NCBI GenBank assembly: GCA_045805265.1
Contig: JBJMLO010000016.1
Span: 124,001 to 188,000, forward strand
Direction of reading: 5' to 3'
DNA: 64,000 bases
Source: JBJMLO01 sp045805265
GTDB lineage: Bacteria > Actinomycetota > UBA4738 > JACQTL01
The position numbers were made by a program, and so were the translations under genes. Shown piece after piece: positions 40,166 through 48,623 of the stretch (its first letter is position 1; each line of letters begins with the position of its first letter). The notes under the pieces are model-generated. The model searched no databases and was not told the origin of the DNA. It saw nothing but the letters and a program-made list of their open reading frames with translations.

Positions 40166-41718
40166 GCCTGCCCCTGACCCGTGGCGTGGAAGACGACCCG
40201 TTCCTCCGTCGCCTCCGACCGGGGGAGCTCGGCGACGAGGCGCCCCCGGAACATGACGAGCACCCGGTCGCAGACCCCGAGCAGGTCCGTCAGCTCCGAC
40301 GAGCTCATGAGGATGCCGGTTCCGGACGCGGCCAGGTCACCGAGGAGCCGGTGGATTTCGGCCTTGGCGCCCACGTCCACCCCCCGGGTCGGCTCGTCGA
40401 GCAGCCAGATGCGGGGGTTGACCGCCATCCACTTGCCGACCACGACCTTCTGCTGGTTCCCGCCGGAAAGGAGACGGACCGGCGTCTCCAGGCCGGACGT
40501 CTTGATCCGGAGGCGCTCGACGTACTGCCGGGCCAGGACGCGTTCGCGGGCGGTGCGGACCACGAACTCGTCGAGAATCTTCGCTTCCGCCGCCATCGTC
40601 AGGTTCTGCCGCACGGAGAGCATCGACACGAGCCCGGCGCGCCGCCGGTCTTCCGGCACCAGGGCCATGCCGTGCGAGATGGCGTCGCGGGGCTCGCGGA
40701 TCCGTACGCGGGTGCCCTCGACCGACACATCCCCCGACGCGACCCGGTGCATCCCGAACAGCATCCGGAGGAGCTCCGTCCGTCCGGCCCCGACCAGCCC
40801 AGCCAGGCCGACGATCTCCCTGGCGTGGATGTCGAACGTCACGTCCCGGATACCCCTGCCGTCGGAGAGGCCCCGGACGCTCAGCACGACCGGGCCCGGA
40901 TCGAGGTCCTGCTTGGCGAAGTAGTCCTGCAGCTCCCGGCCCACCATCATCGAGGTCACCCGCGCCTCGTTGGCCTCCTCGATCGGGAGCGTGCCGACGA
41001 CCCGGCCGTCCCGGAGCACGGTCACCCGGTCGGCGACCGAGTAGATCTCCCGGAGCCGGTGCGTGATGAAGACGACGCCGACGCCGCGGCCCCGGAGCCT
41101 CCCGATCGTGCGGAACAGGGCCTCCACCTGGTCCTCCGTCAGCGAGCTGGTGGCCTCGTCGAAGATCACCAGCTTCGACCGGAGCGACAGGGCCTGCGCG
41201 ATCGACACCATCTGCTGGAGGTCGAGCGAGAGCCGGCCGGCGATCGTCATGGGATTGAGGTCGAGCTCGAGGTCGGCCATCACCTCCGCCGCGTGACGTC
41301 GCGCGGCGCGCCAGTCGACCAGTCCCCACCGGCGCCGGGGCAGGCGGCCGAGCAGCACGTTCTCGGCGACCGTGAGGTGGGGAACGAGCGCGATCTCCTG
41401 CGCGATCGAGCTGATCCCGGCCGCGATCGCCTGGGCCGGTGCCCGGAACGAGGTCCGCTCGCCCTCGAGGGCGATCCGCCCCTCGTCGGGCTGCACCTCT
41501 CCGGCGGCGATCTTCATCAGCGTCGACTTGCCGGAGCCGTTCTCGCCCACGACCGCGTGAACCTCCCCGGCGGCGACGTCGAAGTCGACCGCAACCAGGG
41601 CGCGGACGCCGGGGAACGTCTTGGTGATCTCCCGCATGGCGAGGAGCGGCGCGCGGTTCCCATCGGTCCCCGTGGCCGGGTGAGCGGGCCCCTCCGGTGC
41701 GGCGTCCGGCGAGGTCAC
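40162..41718 (-). CDS. ABC transporter ATPase, tandem-domain sugar type (RbsA/MglA-like)
   Basis: A 518-residue protein with two nucleotide-binding domains. Domain 1: Walker A G-E-N-G-S-G-K-S-T, Walker B L-V-I-F-D-E-A-T-S-S-L, with a degenerate signature L-S-L-D-L-Q-Q-M. Domain 2: G-L-V-G-A-G-R-T-E (Walker A lacks the Lys, as usual in this family) and L-S-G-G-N-Q-Q-K-V. The GTG overlaps the isochorismatase stop by 4 bases, so the hydrolase and transporter are translationally coupled. Confidence 0.93.
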   Translation of the reverse strand: MTSPDAAPEGPAHPATGTDGNRAPLLAMREITKTFPGVRALVAVDFDVAAGEVHAVVGENGSGKSTLMKIAAGEVQPDEGRIALEGERTSFRAPAQAIAAGISSIAQEIALVPHLTVAENVLLGRLPRRRWGLVDWRAARRHAAEVMADLELDLNPMTIAGRLSLDLQQMVSIAQALSLRSKLVIFDEATSSLTEDQVEALFRTIGRLRGRGVGVVFITHRLREIYSVADRVTVLRDGRVVGTLPIEEANEARVTSMMVGRELQDYFAKQDLDPGPVVLSVRGLSDGRGIRDVTFDIHAREIVGLAGLVGAGRTELLRMLFGMHRVASGDVSVEGTRVRIREPRDAISHGMALVPEDRRRAGLVSMLSVRQNLTMAAEAKILDEFVVRTARERVLARQYVERLRIKTSGLETPVRLLSGGNQQKVVVGKWMAVNPRIWLLDEPTRGVDVGAKAEIHRLLGDLAASGTGILMSSSELTDLLGVCDRVLVMFRGRLVAELPRSEATEERVVFHATGQGQA

Positions 41719-42383
41719 CCGGCGGAGCCGGCCGCCTGCGCCGACGCCAGGATCCTGCCCTTGACGTCCTCCATGCTGGCGACCTCCCCGAAGTACATGC
41801 GGATGTTCGTCAGCGTGTGCGCCTGGACGTCCTCGGCGGGGAACGCCCCCCACCCAACGTCCGGGTGGTCGAAGGTCCCGTTCCCGTCGGTCAGGAAGAT
41901 GACCTTGAAGTCCCGGAAGAAAGCGTCCCGGGCGGTCGACTCACAGCACACGTTCGTGGCCACTCCGCCAATGATGACGGTGTCCACGCCGAGATTCCGA
42001 AGCAGCAGTTCGAGGTCGGTGGAGTAGAACGCGCTGAACCTCCGCTTGTGCACGATATGGTCGCTGCCCTGGACATCGAGTTTGGGATACAGCTCGACGC
42101 CGGCCGAGCCCTCGACCATTGCTTCGCCGGCCGCCGTCAACGGGTGCAGGTACTTCACGGCGCCGAGGTCGCTGCCGTCCGGCCGGTGGGAGTGCGCCGT
42201 GAACACCACGGGGATGCCATGCTCGCGACAGACGCCGAACAGCTCGTTCAGCTGCTCGACCGCGTCGCGGGCCGGTTCGGATTCGTACGGCGCACCCGGG
42301 ACCACGAAGTCATTCTGGACGTCGATGCAGAGCATCGCCGTTCGGCCGGGCACGATCTCGAACTTCGGGTGTTCCCAGGGCAC
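41715..42383 (-). CDS. Isochorismatase-like cysteine hydrolase within the ABC operon
   Basis: A 222-residue hydrolase with the full triad: D21 (C-I-D-V-Q-N-D-F), K113 (H-K-R-R-F-S-A-F) and C146 (A-T-N-V-C-C-E-S-T). The family covers amide hydrolases such as ureidoacrylate, N-carbamoylsarcosine, biuret, maleamate and nicotinamide hydrolases; the substrate is open. It is placed between the substrate-binding protein and the ATPase and overlaps the latter, so it probably acts on the imported compound. It is a distant relative of the one at 60.7 kb. Confidence 0.86.
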   Translation of the reverse strand: MPWEHPKFEIVPGRTAMLCIDVQNDFVVPGAPYESEPARDAVEQLNELFGVCREHGIPVVFTAHSHRPDGSDLGAVKYLHPLTAAGEAMVEGSAGVELYPKLDVQGSDHIVHKRRFSAFYSTDLELLLRNLGVDTVIIGGVATNVCCESTARDAFFRDFKVIFLTDGNGTFDHPDVGWGAFPAEDVQAHTLTNIRMYFGEVASMEDVKGRILASAQAAGSAG

Positions 42384-42418
42384 GCGCGACCCCCTTCGTG
42401 TTGCGCCCGGGCAGCCCC

Positions 42419-42446
42419 CCGGGCCATCGGCGCATCGATGGCCCGG
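42419..42446 (-). terminator. Hairpin between the substrate-binding protein gene and the hydrolase
   Basis: CCGGGCCATCG and CGATGGCCCGG form a perfect 11-bp stem with a 6-base loop in the 114-base gap. Such hairpins often reduce read-through or protect upstream mRNA so that the binding protein is made in excess. Confidence 0.55.
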
Positions 42447-42497
42447 TGAGAGAGGCCGGGACCTCGTCGTCTTCCGATTGTGACCGGCGCACGCCTC

Positions 42498-43547
42498 CTA
42501 CGCCGGCGCCTCGCACTTCGTCAGCTGCCCGGACTTGATCTGGGAGATCGCGTCGTTCCAGTCGAGGACCTTGTCCACCGTGTTCGGCAGGATCTGCTGG
42601 ACCGGCGCGACGGTCGTCACCGGGACCTGCTTGCCGTTCAGGATATCCGTGATGACGTTGACGTAGCAGATGCCCTGCACCCACGGGAGAAGGTCGTAGC
42701 TGAGCGCGATCTCGCCGCTCTTCACCTGGTCGAGCGCCACGCCGTTGGCACCCGTGATGATGATCTGGCCCTGCTTCCCGGCGGACTTCACCGCGGCGAC
42801 CGCCCCGAGGGCGCTCGGGTCGTTGTACGCCATGATCGCGTCGATCTTCGGGAACCGCAGGAGGGCCTGCTCCACGACGGGCTGGGCGCCGGCCGAGTCG
42901 TCGGTGGGGTTGTCCACGCGGGCGAGCCAGGTGAGTCCGCCGTCCGTGACGACCTTCTGCATGACCTGCATCTGGTACTCGATGGTCGGCACCGGGATCC
43001 CCAGGCCGATGCCCAGCACGTTCCCCTTGCCGCCGAGCTTGTCGACGACGAAGTTGGCCGTGCCGGTCGCCATCTCCTCCTCGCCCTGGTTCACGGCGGC
43101 GTCGAACGGCTTGGCGTCGGTCGCGTCCGTGTTGCCGAGCGTCGCGTTGATGCCGATCGTCTTGATCCCGGCGGCCTCGGCCCGATCCACGGCGGGTGTG
43201 ATGGCCTTGGGGTCGAGCGGGAAGACGATGATGGCGTCGACGCCCTGGGCGACCAGCTGGTCGATGTCGGAAACCTGCTTGTTGACGTCGAGATTGTCGT
43301 CGAGGGCGATGACCTTGTCGCCGAGCGCCTCGGCCCGGGCCGTGATGGCTTCCTGGAGCGTGTGCAGCTGGTCGTTGCTGGCGATCGGATTCGTGAATCC
43401 AATCGTGTAGGTCTTCGCGGGCGGCGCCGACGACTGTGGCGGCGCCGACGTCGCCCCGCCGGAGCTGTTGGCCGGCCCCGGGTTGTTGTTGGAGCAGGCG
43501 GCAGCGACGATCCCGAACACAAAGAGCAGCGCGAGCAGCTTGCGCAT
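42498..43547 (-). CDS. Sugar-type ABC transporter substrate-binding lipoprotein
   Basis: A 349-residue periplasmic-binding-protein-like (type I) lipoprotein. The signal peptide ends in V-A-A-A-C (Cys about residue 18), followed by a Ser/Pro/Gly linker and Y-T-I-G-F-T-N-P-I-A, Q-L-V-A-Q-G-V-D-A-I-I-V-F-P-L-D and a hinge typical of RbsB-like proteins. First gene of the transporter operon. The ligand is unknown; RbsB-like proteins in catabolic clusters also bind nucleosides, cyclic polyols and other small molecules. Confidence 0.9.
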   Translation of the reverse strand: MRKLLALLFVFGIVAAACSNNNPGPANSSGGATSAPPQSSAPPAKTYTIGFTNPIASNDQLHTLQEAITARAEALGDKVIALDDNLDVNKQVSDIDQLVAQGVDAIIVFPLDPKAITPAVDRAEAAGIKTIGINATLGNTDATDAKPFDAAVNQGEEEMATGTANFVVDKLGGKGNVLGIGLGIPVPTIEYQMQVMQKVVTDGGLTWLARVDNPTDDSAGAQPVVEQALLRFPKIDAIMAYNDPSALGAVAAVKSAGKQGQIIITGANGVALDQVKSGEIALSYDLLPWVQGICYVNVITDILNGKQVPVTTVAPVQQILPNTVDKVLDWNDAISQIKSGQLTKCEAPA

Positions 43548-43701
43548 CCGACTCGGCAACACTCCACCCCCCGATTGCGCCGTGGGCCGCCTTCCGTCCT
43601 GAGGCGCCCCGAGAGTCCCGGATTCTATGCCAGGCGGAAGGGGTGGGCAAGGCGAGCCGCCACCTTCATGCAGGCACGAACCCCCGGGTAGCATGCGCAA
43701 C

Positions 43702-44166
43702 GTGATGGACGCCGACGCACGCCTCGTCGAGCTCGGGATCGTGCTGCCCGAGATCCCCCCGCTCCCGGCGGGGCCCCAGCCCATGGTCGAGCCGATCGTC
43801 GTGTACGACGGGCTGGCCTTCGTCTCGGGCATCGGCCCGATCGGCACCACCGGGATCCTCGGCGCGGACATGACGGTCGAGGAGGGCCAGGAGGCGGCCC
43901 GGGCGACCGCACTGCTCGTCTTCCGGCGGATCGTGGACAGGTTTGGCCGGCTGGAGGCGGTGGAACGGTGGATCCGCGTCACCGGCTTCGTCCGATCGGC
44001 GCCGGGATTCGGGCAGCAGCCGTCCGTGATGAACGGGTTCACCCAGCAGGTGCTCGACGTCTACGGGCCCGAGCGCGGCCGGTGCGCGCGCTCCGCCGTC
44101 GGGACGAGCGAGCTTCCGATGAACATCCCGGTCGAGGTCGAGGTCGTCCTCGCCCTCCGCTCCTGA
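43702..44166 (+). CDS. RidA-family protein (YjgF/YER057c/UK114)
   Basis: A 154-residue protein of the RidA fold: R-L-V-E-L-G-I-V-L-P, a central L-A-F-V-S-G-I-G-P-I-G and a closing S-E-L-P-M-N-I-P-V-E-V-E-V. RidA proteins deaminate reactive enamine/imine intermediates; relatives such as RutC act in pyrimidine breakdown. The strict RidA arginine is not evident at the expected late position, so it belongs to a divergent subgroup. The GTG 43702 lies 8 bases past a TAGCAT box (43689-43694). It sits between the transporter operon and the amidase gene. Confidence 0.8.
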   Translation: MMDADARLVELGIVLPEIPPLPAGPQPMVEPIVVYDGLAFVSGIGPIGTTGILGADMTVEEGQEAARATALLVFRRIVDRFGRLEAVERWIRVTGFVRSAPGFGQQPSVMNGFTQQVLDVYGPERGRCARSAVGTSELPMNIPVEVEVVLALRS

Positions 44167-44182
44167 CCGCGTTCGACCGCGG

Positions 44183-45697
44183 CTACAGCGTCGTCCAGTC
44201 CACCGATCGCTCGAATGCCGCGGCCAGCCGGTAGATCGTCGACTCGTCGTGGTGGCGGGCGACGAGCTGCATCCCGACGGGAAGTCCCTCGCTCATCCCG
44301 CAGGGGACCGACATGGCCGGGTGGCCCGTGGCGTCGAACGGCGCGGTGTTGGTGATCGAGTCGAACCCCGGGATGAACAGCTCGGCCCGCGTCGCATTGG
44401 GGCCGGGAATGATCGGCGCCTTCATCGGCGTGGTCGGCATCAGGAGCAGGTCGTGCTGCTCGAACGCTTGGTCGTACTCCTCGCGGAGCTTCCGGCTGAG
44501 GTTCTGCGCCTTCGCGTAGTAGTGGCGGCCGTAGTTCCTGATCACCCATTCCGACGTCAGCATCCCGAGCTTCAGCGTGTCGGAGAACGAGTTGGCCCGG
44601 CTGCGCCACGCCGAGTGCACCTTGCCCAGGCTGCTGTTGTACAGGCCCCGCCATCCGGTGCCGAGGGCGTCGCCCCGGAACACGAGCTCGTACGACCCCT
44701 CGATGGCGATCGGCGCCCACACGTTCAGCCCGATGGCGTGCATGGGGATCGCGACGTCCTCGACCTTGGCGCCCAGGCCCTCGAGCCGAGCGGCGGCCTC
44801 CCGGACCTTCTCGTCGACGTCGGGCTCGGAGAACACCTGCCCGAAGCCCTCCCTGACGATTCCGACTCGCAGCCCCTCCGCGCCCTGATCGAGCGCCTCC
44901 GTATAGCGGGCGACCCGGGGCGCGTACTGGCGGGGATCGAGGCCGTCGGCCCCCGCGATGACCTCGAGGAGCAGCGCGTTGTCGGCCACGGTTCCGGTCA
45001 TGGGCCCCGCGTGGTCGAGCGTGTGCTCGATCGGCATCTGGCCCGTGTACGGGACCAGGCCGTGCGTCGGCTTCATGCCGTAGATGCCGCAGAAGGCGCT
45101 GGGGGCCCGGATCGAGCCGCCCTGGTCACCCCCGATGGCCATCGGCACCTCGCCGGCGCCGACGAGGGCCGCGCATCCCGACGACGATCCGCCCGACATG
45201 TGGCTCGGCTTGTGCGGGTTGTGCGTCGGTCCGGTCGGGTTCGAGGTGACGCCGCCCGAGAACGAGAAGTACTCGCAGTGCGCCTTGCCGGCGATCTCGC
45301 CGCCCGCGTCGAGGATGCGCGTGACCACGGTGGCATCGATGTCCGGCACGTACCCCTCGAGCGTCGAGGCCCCGTTCATCATCGGGACGCCGGCCAGGCA
45401 GATGTTGTCCTTCAGCACGACGCGCTTGCCCGAGAGCTTCCCTTCGGTGGCGCCCCTGATCGACGTCTTCACGTACCAGCCGTGGAGCGGGTCCTCCTCG
45501 TCCGTCGGGCGGCGGCCCGGCGTCCGGGGGTAACGGACCTCGGGGAGGTAGTCGGGAATCGACTCGAGCGGCCGGTACATCGCGAGGCCCCCGGCCACCA
45601 TGTCGCGGAACTCGGCGAGGTCCTCGTCGCCCATGTCGAACCCGAAGTGCCGGGCGATCTCGCTGACCTGCTCGATGGATGGTTCCTTCAGGGCCAT
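44183..45697 (-). CDS. Amidase-signature amidase, copy 1
   Basis: A 504-residue Ser-cisSer-Lys hydrolase: K96 (V-V-L-K-D-N), the cis-Ser near 171 (G-G-S-S-S-G) and nucleophile S195 (G-G-D-Q-G-G-S-I-R). The G-I-Y-G-M-K-P-T-H-G-L-V-P-Y-T-G region resembles nitrile-pathway amidases of Rhodococcus, which hydrolyse aliphatic and aromatic amides. A paralogue of the same length at 57.2 kb shares the start M-A-L-K-E-P-S and most motifs. Follows a luciferase-like gene on the same strand (58-base gap), the same pairing as in the second copy. Confidence 0.92.
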   Translation of the reverse strand: MALKEPSIEQVSEIARHFGFDMGDEDLAEFRDMVAGGLAMYRPLESIPDYLPEVRYPRTPGRRPTDEEDPLHGWYVKTSIRGATEGKLSGKRVVLKDNICLAGVPMMNGASTLEGYVPDIDATVVTRILDAGGEIAGKAHCEYFSFSGGVTSNPTGPTHNPHKPSHMSGGSSSGCAALVGAGEVPMAIGGDQGGSIRAPSAFCGIYGMKPTHGLVPYTGQMPIEHTLDHAGPMTGTVADNALLLEVIAGADGLDPRQYAPRVARYTEALDQGAEGLRVGIVREGFGQVFSEPDVDEKVREAAARLEGLGAKVEDVAIPMHAIGLNVWAPIAIEGSYELVFRGDALGTGWRGLYNSSLGKVHSAWRSRANSFSDTLKLGMLTSEWVIRNYGRHYYAKAQNLSRKLREEYDQAFEQHDLLLMPTTPMKAPIIPGPNATRAELFIPGFDSITNTAPFDATGHPAMSVPCGMSEGLPVGMQLVARHHDESTIYRLAAAFERSVDWTTL

Positions 45698-45755
45698 CGG
45701 TGCTCCTTCGATCGAGTCGGACGCCGGGCGTTGTCCAGTCTGCCGCGGCGGGCGG

Positions 45756-46799
45756 TCACGACGCCACCCCGGGCTGGGCGCGGAACGCCGGCATCACGTC
45801 GCGGGCGAACCGGCGGAGGTCTCCCTGCGGGTCCATCGACCCGAACCTGACGAGGAACCGCGTGACGCCGGCGTCCGCGAACCGGCGGATCCACCCGGCG
45901 ACCTCGTCCGGGGTCCCGACCGGGCCCCAGTCCGAGAGGTCGACCTGCGACCCGAACGTCGGGTAGTACGCGGCGATGAAGCGCGCGAACGAGGCGCGCG
46001 CGGCGTCCGCCGAGTCCGCCAGGACGACCGTGGCCTGATAGGCGGCCTCGAACCCCTGGGGATCGCGTCCCTCCTCCTCCGCAGCCCGGCGGATGGCCGC
46101 CAGCTGGGACTCCACCTCCTCGGGGTGCGAGGCCCGGCAGCAGGTGAGCCACCCGTCGCCGAGCCGGACGATCCGGCGGGCCGCCCGGTCGACCGCGGCG
46201 CGCGCCACCTCCGGGTCCGCGCGGCCCAGATGGGGATTGGACACGATCCAGATCGGCGGCGGCGGCTGCTGCGGCCGAAGCGGCTCGATCTCGGTCCCGG
46301 ACTCGAAGGCGACGTCGTCGTACCGGAAGTGTCGTCCGTGGAACGTCACGGACCCGTTCGTCCACAGCTCGCGGAGGACGTGCAGGGCCTCCTCCAGTCG
46401 CCCCACCCGATCGCCGGCATCGATGCCCTGGACGGCGAACTCGCGGCGGACGCCGGGGTCGACCGCGTTCCCGGCGCAGGCGCCCAGGATGGTCCGCCCG
46501 CCGGACAGCCGGTCGATCGTGCTCCAGGCCATCGCCAGGAACAGCGGGTCGCGGATCGACACCCGGAGGCAGGCGGTGCCGAGCCGCACTCGCGAGGTCC
46601 GCTCTGCGATGGCCGCCAACAGCATCAGCGGGTCGTGCCGGGGCTCGTGCAGCAGGCCGTCGCCCACCCAGACGGAGTGGAATCCCTCCACCTCGGCGAG
46701 CTCGGCGAGCTCGAGGAGGTCGGGCAGCCCCGCACCCGGGGTGATCAGGGGGGCCCGGTTGTTGAGGTAGACGCCGAACTCGAGACGGCGCGTGGCCAG
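45756..46799 (-). CDS. Luciferase-like (LLM) monooxygenase, copy 1
   Basis: A 347-residue TIM-barrel oxidoreductase beginning L-A-T-R-R-L-E-F-G-V-Y-L-N-N-R, with S-V-W-V-G-D-G, R-V-R-L-G-T-A, and Y-D-D-V-A-F. Flavin or F420 may be the cofactor; relatives such as RutA and pyridine ring-opening monooxygenases use reduced flavin. A good promoter (TTGCGC, 17 bases, TACAAT) lies at 46870-46898. Between it and the conserved domain the only start-like codon with a ribosome site is CTG 46799 (GGAGG 8 bases before), so a CTG start is proposed. Paired with amidase copy 1. Confidence 0.86.
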   Translation of the reverse strand: MATRRLEFGVYLNNRAPLITPGAGLPDLLELAELAEVEGFHSVWVGDGLLHEPRHDPLMLLAAIAERTSRVRLGTACLRVSIRDPLFLAMAWSTIDRLSGGRTILGACAGNAVDPGVRREFAVQGIDAGDRVGRLEEALHVLRELWTNGSVTFHGRHFRYDDVAFESGTEIEPLRPQQPPPPIWIVSNPHLGRADPEVARAAVDRAARRIVRLGDGWLTCCRASHPEEVESQLAAIRRAAEEEGRDPQGFEAAYQATVVLADSADAARASFARFIAAYYPTFGSQVDLSDWGPVGTPDEVAGWIRRFADAGVTRFLVRFGSMDPQGDLRRFARDVMPAFRAQPGVAS

Positions 46800-46869
46800 G
46801 CCGGGTTCCTCCGATCGGAGCGTCGACGTTCGAGTCCCGGGCGGCGCGACGCCGCGGGCCGGGAGCGGA

Positions 46870-46898
46870 ATTGTAGGCACGGGGACCCGGCCGCGCAA
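46870..46898 (-). promoter_or_regulatory. Promoter of the LLM-amidase module 1
   Basis: Minus strand TTGCGC (46898-46893), spacer of 17, TACAAT (46875-46870). This is the closest match to a consensus housekeeping promoter in the window. It rules out longer in-frame starts upstream of it. Confidence 0.6.
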
Positions 46899-46954
46899 CG
46901 AGACCGGCGCGTCGGCCGGCACAGTCGCCGACGGCCGCCGTGTGCTCCGCGTGG

Positions 46955-46960
46955 CACAAT
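46955..46960 (+). promoter_or_regulatory. -10 box CACAAT of the mutase gene, predicted leaderless start
   Basis: Ends exactly 7 bases before the GTG at 46967. No clear -35 box was seen. Confidence 0.42.
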
Positions 46961-46966
46961 CGCGAC

Positions 46967-48613
46967 GTGGCGCGGGCGGAGGCGAGAACGGGTCCGGGCG
47001 CGGACCGGGAAGGGGCCGGGGAGGTCTCGACCACGTCGGGCGTCCCCATCAAGCCGCTCTACGGCCCCGGCGACGTGGCCTCGCTCGACTACGAGCGCGA
47101 CCTCGCCGACCCCGGCGAATACCCGTTCACCCGGGGCCCCTACCCCACCATGTACCGCCAGAAGCTGTGGACGATGCGCACGTACACCGGTTTCGGCACC
47201 GTGGTCGAGACGAACGCCTGGAACCGGCGGCTGTACGAGCGGGAGGGGGTCCACGGCCTGTCGACGGCGCTCGACCTGCCGACCCAGATGGGCTACGACT
47301 CCGACCACCCGGAGTGGCGGCCGGAGGTGGGCCGGGTCGGCGTGGCGATCGACTCGCTCGCCGACTTCGAGCAGCTCTTCGAAGGCATCCCGCTCGACCG
47401 AATCTCGTGCTCGTTCACGATCAACGCGCCGGCGTTCCTGTTCCTCGCGCTGTATCAGGCGACGGGCGAGGGCCAGGGCGTCGCGCCCGAGGCGCTCCGG
47501 CCGATCGTGCAGAACGACATCCTGAAGGAGTTCTTCGCTCGGGGGGCGTGCGTGTTCCCGGTCGAACCGAGCCTCCGGCTCGTCGCCGATACGTTCGAGT
47601 ACTGCGCGACCACGATGCCGAAGGCGAACCCGATCTCCGTGTGCGGGTACCACATCCGGGAGTCGGGGGCGACGGCCGTCCAGGAGATGGCGTTCGCGAT
47701 CGGCAACGCCATCGAGTACGTGCAGCGCGCGCTCGACCGTGGGCTCCACATCGACGCCTTCGCGCCGCGAATCTCCTGGAACATCGGCGCCTTCATGAAC
47801 CTGTTCGAGGAGGTCGCGAAGTACCGGGCCAGCCGGCGGATCTGGGCCAGGCTGATGCGCGAGCGGTTCGGCGCCGAGGACCCGCGGTCGTGGCGGTTCC
47901 TGTGGTTCGCCGGGACGTGCGGCTCGACGTTCAGCCACCGCCAGCCGCTCAACAACATCGTCCGCGCCACCGTCGAGACGCTGGCCCTGGCGCTGGGGGG
48001 CGTGCAGAGCATCACCGTGAACACGTGGCAGGAGGCCTTCGAGATTCCCGACCAGGAGGCCATGCTCACCGCGCTCCGCACCCAGCAGGTGATCGCGTAC
48101 GAGTCGGGGGTCGCCGACACCGCGGACCCGCTGGCCGGCTCGTACTACGTGGAGTCGCTGACCGACGAGTACGAGCGCAAGATCCTCGAGCTGATGGACG
48201 AGGTGGAGCGGCGGGGCGGGATGGCCAGGTGCGTGGAGAGCGGGTGGGTCGCGCGAGAGGTCGCCCGCGAGGCGTACCGCCACGTGCTGGCGGTCGAGAA
48301 CCGCGAGCGGCTGATCGTGGGCGAGAACATCTTCGAGACCGACGACGAGGCGCCGCCGGCACGGCTCTACCGGCACGACGACCGGGCGCTGCGCGAGCAG
48401 CTGGACAGGCTGGCCGACGTCCGCACGCGGCGTGACGGCGCGCGGGTCGAGCGTGCGCTCAGCGACCTCCGCGAGGCGGCGGCCGATCCGGAGGAGAACA
48501 TCATGCCGGCCACGATCGAGGCCGTCCGGGCGTACGCGACGGTCGGCGAGATCTTCGGCGTGCTCCGGGGCGTGTTCGGCAAGTACCGGGAACCGGTCGA
48601 CATCTTCGGATGA
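46967..48613 (+). CDS. B12-dependent acyl-CoA mutase, large (catalytic) subunit
   Basis: A 548-residue mutase chain without its own B12 domain. The family pattern Y-P-F-T-R-G-P-Y-P-T-M-Y is at 52-63 and the catalytic His is H229 (G-Y-H-I). Substrate-pocket residues can be read against known mutases: Y73 (R-T-Y-T-G-F-G) and R192 (K-E-F-F-A-R) match methylmalonyl-CoA mutase (Tyr89/Arg207), while the Ile/Asp of 2-hydroxyisobutyryl-CoA mutase and the Phe/Gln of isobutyryl-CoA mutase are absent. It thus likely rearranges a carboxylated acyl-CoA. The B12 subunit is encoded at 51 kb on the other strand. Confidence 0.88.
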   Translation: MARAEARTGPGADREGAGEVSTTSGVPIKPLYGPGDVASLDYERDLADPGEYPFTRGPYPTMYRQKLWTMRTYTGFGTVVETNAWNRRLYEREGVHGLSTALDLPTQMGYDSDHPEWRPEVGRVGVAIDSLADFEQLFEGIPLDRISCSFTINAPAFLFLALYQATGEGQGVAPEALRPIVQNDILKEFFARGACVFPVEPSLRLVADTFEYCATTMPKANPISVCGYHIRESGATAVQEMAFAIGNAIEYVQRALDRGLHIDAFAPRISWNIGAFMNLFEEVAKYRASRRIWARLMRERFGAEDPRSWRFLWFAGTCGSTFSHRQPLNNIVRATVETLALALGGVQSITVNTWQEAFEIPDQEAMLTALRTQQVIAYESGVADTADPLAGSYYVESLTDEYERKILELMDEVERRGGMARCVESGWVAREVAREAYRHVLAVENRERLIVGENIFETDDEAPPARLYRHDDRALREQLDRLADVRTRRDGARVERALSDLREAAADPEENIMPATIEAVRAYATVGEIFGVLRGVFGKYREPVDIFG

Positions 48614-48623
48614 GGGTCGCCCA

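Noticed and set aside
39131..43547. Dedicated ribose transporter
   Set aside because: Family similarity alone does not set the substrate, no sugar kinase or rbsD-like gene is present, and a hydrolase is built into the operon.
46860..46966. Cobalamin riboswitch before the mutase gene
   Set aside because: The mutase start lies 7 bases from its -10 box, leaving no leader to hold a riboswitch.
46967..48613. 2-hydroxyisobutyryl-CoA mutase (HcmA) assignment
   Set aside because: The size and separate B12 subunit fit, but the diagnostic Ile and Asp are replaced by Tyr73 and Ala101, and Arg192 replaces Gln, which points to a carboxylated substrate.
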